Part shown: in pieces, positions 56,902 through 64,000 of the stretch | How positions within the stretch are numbered: the stretch's first letter is position 1 | Layout: each line of letters opens with the position of its first letter | DNA from: Neospora caninum Liverpool | Taxonomy: Eukaryota > Apicomplexa > Conoidasida > Eucoccidiorida > Sarcocystidae | Assembly: GCF_000208865.1 (NCBI RefSeq) | Contig: NC_018394.1 | Span: forward strand, 517,635-581,634 | Direction: 5' to 3' | DNA length: 64,000 bases | Position numbers and translations under genes: made by a program | The notes under the pieces: model-generated | What the model saw: only the letters and a program-made list of their open reading frames with translations | Database searches by the model: none | Told to the model about the DNA's origin: nothing

Positions 56902-59498
56902 CTTCCCCTCCTTGCCTGATACGTTTACACCCACGGGCGCAGTTGCAAGCGGCTGTTTCGGACCGTCATTCGCTTGACTGGCAATACCCCAGAATCGGGA
57001 AAGTCCACGGACCGGCAACGGAGTCAACGGAACGCGCAAAATGATGGCAAACAACTTGGTGCGGGCGCAGTCGCGAGGTGTTTGAAGCAGAAGCGGCGAG
57101 GGTCACCAATATGGGGCGCTGTTTCCTCCAGTGCACTCTTTCGACAATCTGCCGTGTCTCGCTCAGTTGCAAGTTCGGCAAAGCAGGACATGCATGCCCA
57201 GACTCAAACTCAAAATTCATTCTGTCACACAACACTAGGAAGCTCGTTCCACTCTCCCTTGCATCGATCCAACCCGAAACACTCTTAGACAGGAGCAGAA
57301 GGTAGTCGTCCGACCTACGCTGGCCAGTGAGATTGTCATGCACGTGAGGTTCTTTAACAGATTCCTCGTTGCACACCAGCCAAGAGTGTCCAAGGGGACC
57401 CAACCACGTTCAAAGACACGAAAGACATTCGGTGAACAAGTGTGTTAAACTTCCGATCAAAATGGGTATGGACCTGGGGCAAAATTCTCCTTAAACCAAG
57501 TGTGTGCACAGGCGACGCAAGGTAGGTGAACAGTGGCCGTGCATGCAACAAAAAACAGCAGTGCATGCACGGCGGGGAAAGCCGGGTAACAGAATTCACT
57601 TATAATGTTTTAAGTAAGCGCTTGAGGAAAAGACGATACTCTTTTCTGGTTTTTGTCAGCCAACGTTCTGGAAGCACTGGGACCCAGAGCGCTGGAAAGC
57701 ATTAGGCGGAGCTATTTGAAGGCTGCCTCTTAGTGCAACGCCCTTCCAACTTCAGTGTGTCAGCCTTGTCGGCACAGCCCAAGGTTGTACTCTTTGCGGC
57801 ATCTTATTCGCCCCGAAAGCATTGAATGGGACCCAGCGCCGCCGTTACGTTTTCTTCATCAGAGAGACGTGTGAACAGAAACGAAGCGTACTTGTGTATG
57901 GCCGCCTCCAACAGGTAACGCCGGAATACTGTGGTTTGTGGTAACCTAGAACCCAAAGCGGGACGGCGTCACTTTAATCCGGGATGGAGATCACACACAG
58001 GCTTCTGCATTGTACGTAGAGGTACCCACGAGTTTTGGGTGACCACCTAGCGGGTTTCCAGCATGCCGACCGCGCGCGGTATGGCTGTTGCACGCAACCG
58101 CGGCTCAGGGACTCCAGTTACATAAAGTGTCTCAACCAGCTCAGGTCCCGGCTGCTGTCCGGTTGCGGCAGCGATAGACTTACTTTTGTTTCTATGCGAA
58201 AGTAGAACAGTAGCAGAGGAGGGCTGACTGCTGCAGGACTTCACTCTTTTTTTGGCGGACCCGCTGTACGGCAGATAAGGGAGTCGGTGATGAAATGTGC
58301 CGACATCTACAGACTGCGATAGAAAAACACTCTGGGCTATGCGGGATAACGGTGGTAGCTTAACTGTGGCACGATGCTGTGATCTTCTGGGGAGGGCAGA
58401 CGCATTCCTGACACCATCCGGGCACCTCCTTACTCAGGCTGATGGAAATTTTGGAGAACGGCAGAGGTGCTCGGGTGAAGGAACCTCTCAGGGAATGATA
58501 GGGTGGGGGGGGGCCGAAGATTCTTTCTCTGTTGCACAACTACCTGAGTCTGCGGACTGGGTTTCGTGTTGTTATTGCACCGATTCCTACTGTCAACTAT
58601 CTAGCAATCTCCGCTGCATCGTTATGGAGGCGTCTGAGATCAAGTGTTCCACCACAATGTTGGAGGGTAAAGATGGTCTTTTCAAACGACGCATCGGCCC
58701 TCCGAGAGTAGAGTGAATTCGGAAGCAACAGACGGTGAAGGGTGGCTTCAGCGGCGTCACGTGTTGATATCCGTTAAGAGCCTCCGCTGAAGGAAACTAT
58801 CGGTCGCAGCTGACAGTGAAAAGGAGAAGGGCTGCCGTAGCTCGTGGCAGATGCATACGGTGAACATGTACACCCGCACAAGTGCAGCAATTGTCACGAG
58901 GGCTCCTACCAGAAACCGGTTGGAGCTTGCACATAGCCTAGTTCTGCCACCGACTTTGTCTTCGGCATCTGTATCAGGAGTACCGTGCTGTATCATCCGG
59001 GTTGCCGTCATCCGCATCACAGAGTGACTGTTTGTCATGAAAAAGGACCCGTCACATGTCGGTTGGTACTCAGCAATGCCTCTCAAATTCACCGCTGTTT
59101 TCTGGGTATGGGAGCTGCTGCCTGTCGCTTGGGCACCACGCTTTGGCCAGTGAAGACCCGGCAGCTTTCAATTTTCTGGAGTTTCATGATAAACGGTGGT
59201 GACACGTGTTGTTAGAACGACCTCTGTGGAAGAGGGAAAGGCCGGAGAGGCTAAAGCTCCTCGAGCAGAACTTTCACAACAGGTGGGATATCCATCCAGA
59301 AACACCGCCGCACAGCAATTGGCGAGACAAGCATGCAACGGAAGTGGGAGGCCGCCCCTCTCCGGACGGCGTCATGCAACTTCCACGAAAGGCAACATTT
59401 TCATTCACTATCCTTACAATACCTTGAGATCCAAGAACTGGTTCACATGAAATTTCCGCGTTATTATGACTTCACGGCTCAATTCAACGCAGGTCAAA
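56902..59498. other. Intergenic region between WDR44-like and four-TM genes
   Basis: The sequence just right of the ATG stays open in frame to about 57054 and may be coding if a leader exon exists. Beyond that no exon can be supported. A 111-codon minus-strand frame ends at 58757 and includes one hydrophobic stretch, but has no ATG, splice or motif support. A G homopolymer occurs at 58505-58513. No AT microsatellites. Confidence 0.5.
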
Positions 59499-60440
59499 TC
59501 AATTTTCATTGGGCTCACCACCTTCAGCGTCGTCCGTTATCGCCGTTGGGTCTACTACGGGCGGTGGCGCCAGGGGAATATTGGCATCTGCCGATGAAGG
59601 TGTTTCCTTCTGCTTGTCATCTTCACATCGGTTCGTTCCTTGTGTCACCTGCGCCTTTTTGGCTTCATCATGATTCTCCTGCGCATCCCCTAGTTTGCTT
59701 TCTCGCTCTTTTTCGGCTAGATTTCTAGGCAACTTGAAAGTAAGGATGCTTGTGACAAGGACCAGGGCGGCACAGAGGAAATAAAGAGCCACGAAGGCTG
59801 CCAGGATCTTGAGCGATTCCGAGATGTCTTTCACTTGCTGCTCATCGTCAGGGGTCAAGCTGGGTTTCCCGTTCAGTTCCTGCAATGCTGCAAATTCTTC
59901 TGTGAAACGCTCTGCCTCTAAGGAGCCGCAAATGATCGTCGTTACAGTTAATATAACGAGTAGGCAGCCATAGCCCATGGTCAGTCCTTGACTCCGTGCA
60001 ATAATCCCCCATATCCCGACTGCCACGGTAATGCAGGTAACAGTGAAAATTATTGCGGGTTCAGTTGGACTCTTTCCTATCGCCAGGCGGCATGCGACGG
60101 TGGCCGTGACGAACACAAAACAGCAAACAGTCAAAAAGGCAACTATATGGGACATGGAAGTTTTCCAGCAACTGCACGTTCTGCTTGTTTTCTCTACTTG
60201 GGCGCAACGGTCCGTTTCTACCACTGTTGGTAGTGGCAGTCCTTCAGGAGCGGGCTCAACCTCGATGATTGCATCCGGGGGTTCGAGGTGGTCACCCCTC
60301 GTGGCCTCGTGCCGTAGATCAAGGTCTTCCAAGACGTGGCCGTCAAGATCCGCACCTACCGGGGAAGGGGATTCCTGATCTTCCGGTGGGAAGGAATCTC
60401 TCATCGGAGAACTGAAGGAGTCAAAGTGTGCCACCGCCAT
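59499..60440 (-). CDS. Intronless four-transmembrane protein
   Basis: A single open frame of 313 aa from ATG 60440 (MAVAHFDSFSSP). Residues 1-90 are acidic and Pro-rich with no signal peptide. Four hydrophobic spans follow at about 97-119 (HIVAFLTVCCFVFVTATVAC), 128-148, 153-173 and 212-234. Loop 3-4 is short and charged (about 38 residues). The tail from 235 is Lys/Glu/Pro-rich and hydrophilic. The spacing recalls tetraspanin-like proteins, but the loop between spans 3 and 4 lacks a Cys-Cys-Gly motif and is too short, so membership is not supported. Both termini are predicted on the same, probably cytosolic, side. No family recognised. Codon-rich composition and the clear span pattern make it a likely gene rather than chance. 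Confidence 0.72.
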   Translation of the reverse strand: MAVAHFDSFSSPMRDSFPPEDQESPSPVGADLDGHVLEDLDLRHEATRGDHLEPPDAIIEVEPAPEGLPLPTVVETDRCAQVEKTSRTCSCWKTSMSHIVAFLTVCCFVFVTATVACRLAIGKSPTEPAIIFTVTCITVAVGIWGIIARSQGLTMGYGCLLVILTVTTIICGSLEAERFTEEFAALQELNGKPSLTPDDEQQVKDISESLKILAAFVALYFLCAALVLVTSILTFKLPRNLAEKERESKLGDAQENHDEAKKAQVTQGTNRCEDDKQKETPSSADANIPLAPPPVVDPTAITDDAEGGEPNEN

Positions 60441-62754
60441 GCTCGCCACCCAGTGAAGCAAATACAGCTAGTAGGCGTACACAAAATAGAGAGCCTGGCT
60501 GTTCATGATCCCAGTGCCAGGCGCCTCCAGGCTAATTCTCCTTAACAGAAAATGGACGGTCTGAATGAGCTTAACTGGCATGTCTCTCGACGCGGCAGTG
60601 TCGCGCTCGAATGTGTGTCTGTTGGTCGCTCATCCCTTTCCCCAGAATTCTGCAGCGGAAATTGTGAACCTGCGCCTCTTTAGCACACAAGTCAGCCCAG
60701 AGAAACACCCGAGGGTCTGTATCACTCGAGTTGCAGTAATATTGCTTCCAGATGAGGTATGTAGTCTCGTGCAGTTGTGGTAGTTGGGGGAAAGGGGAGA
60801 GGAATGGTAATAAATATTGTGTGTTTAGGGTGCTTCAAACAAGCTTGCCCACGTTTGGACAGTTTTTTCGTCGAAAGCAGAACTACGCCTTTTGCAATGA
60901 CAAGCACAGAAACACAGCCGTTGCAAGCCGCGAAAAGTAACCTCATCAGTCCTGCGTGCCGACTTCCCCGTCATTACGGTTCGAGAGACAGCTGGCTGCA
61001 GGAGTTGGACACAGGCGGGCGGCCTGAGATAAAATAAGTTTTTGAGGTAGTGGCCATGTTGCTTCAGGCCGGCTGTGAAACGCGCAGCCTTTCCCGATGG
61101 CAACTCCAACTGTTCCGGTGGACGAACCAATCTCAGTATGTAGGTGTGTATTTCCATCTTGTCTCCTCCGCACGCTGGACACAAAGCTTTCTCAGGGAAG
61201 AAGCAGCCCTGACTGCTTGTGCGCTACGCCCCACACAGTGTACCAAAAAATAAAGAGAGGCTCGAGAGTCAGTGGGAATTGGATATTTTGTGGATGGCTA
61301 TGTTTTACGCTTGCGGGAACGTCAGCAGAGCTGCGGTCACAGCCTGGACGCTCCTAATGTGCTCGCACGCGAAAACTGGGCGACCTGAGAAACGGCAACT
61401 GCCGTTTGCCCCATAGCCAATGGAAGACTTGCATCAGGCGCCACGTAAGGCGACCTCGATTGAGACGGATAAATGAAGTATGAACTGATCGCCGTACAGT
61501 TAGAATCTGTGCGATTTGTAACTGGGTCCCGCCAGACAGGCTGTGTCGGGTGTTGAACTTGCGTGTTTCGTTGTCAGGGTATATTTACCGAGACTGAAGA
61601 CCAGCCTCCACGCGCACGATGAGCTGCGACGGATAGAATATGTCTTTTAAAGGAAACCGACTCTGTACCAGGGCAGCTCGTACGATCTCAACCAGCCTCA
61701 CCAGCAAGGAGATGAGGTTTCGCTCTCCAAATAACGTGCGGAGCTAGAGATTTTGTCCGTGGCAAAAACATCCGCCGTGGATGGTTCGGCGCGCACACAG
61801 CACGAGGCCACCTCTCCAACCAAACGGTTTGCCTGTCAATGGTAGTCTTTCTGCGCTAACGGGCAAAAATTTCGTACTGCGGGAACGCAAAGGATTTTGT
61901 GCTCTGTAGCTACATACTGAACCACGCGCACGTACGTGAGAGGTGTAGCTGGCAAATTGTCGTCGCGAACTCTGGTCGTGATACGACCTGCGGGTTTGCT
62001 GCTACTGAGGAGGCGACTTCAACAGCGACACAATCTCATCCAGAGCTCCGACTCTCATTCATACTACAAGCTTTGAACACCATCTATACACGGGTTCATA
62101 ATTAGAAGATGCCGACCTTTGGGTGGGATGACCAACAAGATTTACATGAAGACACAAGTCGTGCCGCCCACGTTCTCTGGGTGATGCGAAACCTCATGGG
62201 GAACATGGCATTGTCCACATCGCTTCCTGTCACGCGGCATCCGCAATGGGGAGGGACTGGATAAGTGATTATTGAACCCGTGTGAACACTAGCGCGGGTT
62301 CATGGAAATATACGTTGCTCCATGGAGACAAAACGAATCTTTTGGCAGGGAAAAATTATGGCGTGACACTCCACTGGCACACCGGTCCCACAAAGCAAGT
62401 CTTTTCCTTCCACTTTGTGACACCAAAAAAAAGGGGCGGTACGCAGGCCAACAACCTTGAAACAAGGTTATACCGCAAACATATGACCACACCACGAAGC
62501 AAGAAAACGTGGCGTCACAAAGGACGGCAAGACACTCTGCGGCGTTGTCACAGTCACGGCCAAACTAGCTATGCACCTCTAGCTCGGTGGTATCTCATTC
62601 CGGACTCTGTATGCTTCTATTGAGCCATGAACAGACGCGAAATGTTAGAACCATCTTTCGCAGAGGTCTGGACGAAAGCTGGCAAAGACGCAGGAGGCAT
62701 ATCAAGCGACAGCATGCATCTTCTCGAATTCGCTGTGCATCCCCCTGCGGACTG
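60441..62754. other. Intergenic region between four-TM and TrmH genes
   Basis: About 2.3 kb with no supportable exon. Short frames on both strands overlap in different phases and carry no motif. It holds the 3' UTR of the TrmH gene and the promoter of the four-TM gene. Confidence 0.5.
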
Positions 62755-64000
62755 TCAGAAAGAATCATCAGGAATTAGGTCCTCATCAGGTACAAAGGGA
62801 ACTTGCTCTCGCAGCTTTATCAAAGTCTCCTGCTGTAGCGTATAAAGAACGACCGCTGCCGCCGTTGACACACTCAACGAATCACCTTTCACCTGAGCTA
62901 TGGCTGCTATGCCATCACACGCGTCAAGAACCTCCCGTGAACTACCTTTCTGTTCATTTCCCACCACTACCGCCAAACATATTTCCTCGTCCTCCTCGAC
63001 CACATTCTTCTTAAAACCTGTCGCCGTTGCATCGCCAGCCGCGCAGTTACCATCCCGACACTCCGTCGCTTCAGGGATCCGCTCGGAGTGTAGTGCACTG
63101 CTGTGGCACTCGACAGCACCTGAGTTCCCACGGTTTCCGTCGCTACCGAGTTGACCCTGGCGAGTCTGCAGTGAAGTGCTGCTGCCCGGTACCCCAGCTG
63201 TTTGGCGTCGGTTCCGAATCCACTTTTTTGGGTGGTGCAAGATTGTAGGGTCACCTACAGGGCTCGTGCCGATGACAACGCACGACGGCGACACACGCCT
63301 CAGCTTGGTCAGCGCCATCGGCAGCGGCGATCGTGGAGCGGAGTGATACGCTGACAGATCTAATCCAGAATGGCGACTCCAAGCGAAACCGCCGCCCAGT
63401 GAGCACAAAGCACTGTCTGCCAAGATTGGATCACATTTTAGTAACCTCAAATGGAACATGGATCCCATCGATACTCTGGCGGATCGTGCGTTCACCGCCG
63501 CATACGACACGGGAGATAAAAGAACAGACCTAACACCCAACGAGAAGGCTGTCCGCATAAGTGTGCCAATGTTGTCTGAGTTCTGCACGTCATCCAGAAC
63601 GAGCATGGGAAAGAGGGCATCAGAAGATACAGGAATACTACTATCTTCTCGTCCAACTGTCCGTGATATTCGTGAAGAGGAAGTAAGACGGAGAGGTGCC
63701 CCGGTCTCAGCCGACGCGGTCGGCTCTCCGAGGGAATCAGAGAGTTCGTGGGGAGGGGCTCCGACACACCCGAAATCATCAACTGTCGGCATGCGCACAT
63801 CTATCAGCGCTGCGCAGCACTGCCGGTGGTTTACTGGCATACCGAGAATTTCGCTGAAAAGACTTTCCGTTACGAGAAGAACTTCCACTTCGTCGTCATC
63901 AACTTCATCTACGGAAAGATTTGGACATCCACCCTCTCCAAAATGCTTCAAAGAATCAGCCTTTCGGCACACAGAATTGTGCACCTCCTGCTCCTGCGTT
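62755..64000 (-). CDS. SpoU/TrmH-family RNA 2'-O-methyltransferase (5' end outside window)
   Basis: SPOUT-class methyltransferase that 2'-O-methylates rRNA or tRNA with S-adenosylmethionine; the target is not decidable. The frame is open to the window edge with no ATG at its left, so the start lies beyond 64000. About 415 codons are present. Motif 1 reads LDDVQNSDNIGTLMRTAFSL with the family Asn and Arg, followed by ARVSMGSMFHLRLL. Motif 2 is LAVVVGNEQKG and motif 3 QVKGDSLSVSTAAAVVLY. Motif 3 normally has Asn after Ser-Leu (SLNVS); here it is Ser. A Ser/Gly-rich insert of about 100 residues (roughly 63030-63330) separates the core of the domain and is likely disordered. The C-terminal tail is PFVPDEDLIPDDSF. 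No introns are seen in this part. Confidence 0.9.
   Translation of the reverse strand, partial: TQEQEVHNSVCRKADSLKHFGEGGCPNLSVDEVDDDEVEVLLVTESLFSEILGMPVNHRQCCAALIDVRMPTVDDFGCVGAPPHELSDSLGEPTASAETGAPLRLTSSSRISRTVGREDSSIPVSSDALFPMLVLDDVQNSDNIGTLMRTAFSLGVRSVLLSPVSYAAVNARSARVSMGSMFHLRLLKCDPILADSALCSLGGGFAWSRHSGLDLSAYHSAPRSPLPMALTKLRRVSPSCVVIGTSPVGDPTILHHPKKWIRNRRQTAGVPGSSTSLQTRQGQLGSDGNRGNSGAVECHSSALHSERIPEATECRDGNCAAGDATATGFKKNVVEEDEEICLAVVVGNEQKGSSREVLDACDGIAAIAQVKGDSLSVSTAAAVVLYTLQQETLIKLREQVPFVPDEDLIPDDSF

Noticed and set aside
58757..59092. 111-codon minus-strand frame with one hydrophobic stretch
   Set aside because: Too short, no splice or homology support; chance frames of this length are common here.

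Overview
The window is nuclear DNA of a coccidian apicomplexan, most likely the Toxoplasma / Hammondia / Neospora / Besnoitia group. The reasons are intron-rich genes with GT-AG introns, long sense-strand polypyrimidine introns, AT and TATG microsatellites, TGCATGC elements, low-complexity protein inserts, and an LCCL/SRCR/PLAT/pentraxin gene of the kind known from Apicomplexa. The species cannot be fixed from the sequence alone. All gene models were built by eye: splice sites were chosen so that codon phase closes over every intron and conserved motifs stay in frame.

Layout, left to right. (1) 13-3910, minus: NOP53-like ribosome-biogenesis factor. (2) 5358-10170, plus: beta-hydroxyacid (3-hydroxyisobutyrate-type) dehydrogenase, 9 exons, 321 aa. 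(3) 12789-21674, plus: DUSP-type ubiquitin-specific protease, 21 exons, 1223 aa. (4) 21929-27447, minus: secreted PLAT/LCCL/SRCR/pentraxin protein, 30 exons, 1270 aa. (5) 27768-29327, plus: intronless RCC1-like protein. (6) 29433-31583, minus: RluA-type pseudouridine synthase, 5 exons. (7) 33174-37656, plus: unrecognised 654-aa protein, 9 exons. (8) 40225-43629, plus: FCP1/SCP-type CTD phosphatase, 7 exons. (9) 45190-56901, minus: WDR44-like WD40 protein, 17 exons. (10) 59499-60440, minus: intronless four-transmembrane protein. (11) 62755-64000, minus: SpoU/TrmH RNA methyltransferase, cut by the window end. The genes are unrelated in function, as usual for a coccidian chromosome. Three concern RNA or ribosome maturation (NOP53, pseudouridine synthase, TrmH).

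The main surprise is intron architecture. The two genes at the left and the 5' half of the protease gene have introns of about 270-610 nt, many filled with AT or pyrimidine repeats. Through the 3' half of the protease gene introns shrink to 57-190 nt. The LCCL gene then has 29 introns, all 53-70 nt, and one 8-nt microexon inside an SRCR domain. The next spliced gene has introns of 74-106 nt. Long introns and AT microsatellites return by 47 kb. So a compact-intron zone of roughly 19-31 kb sits inside ordinary coccidian sequence.
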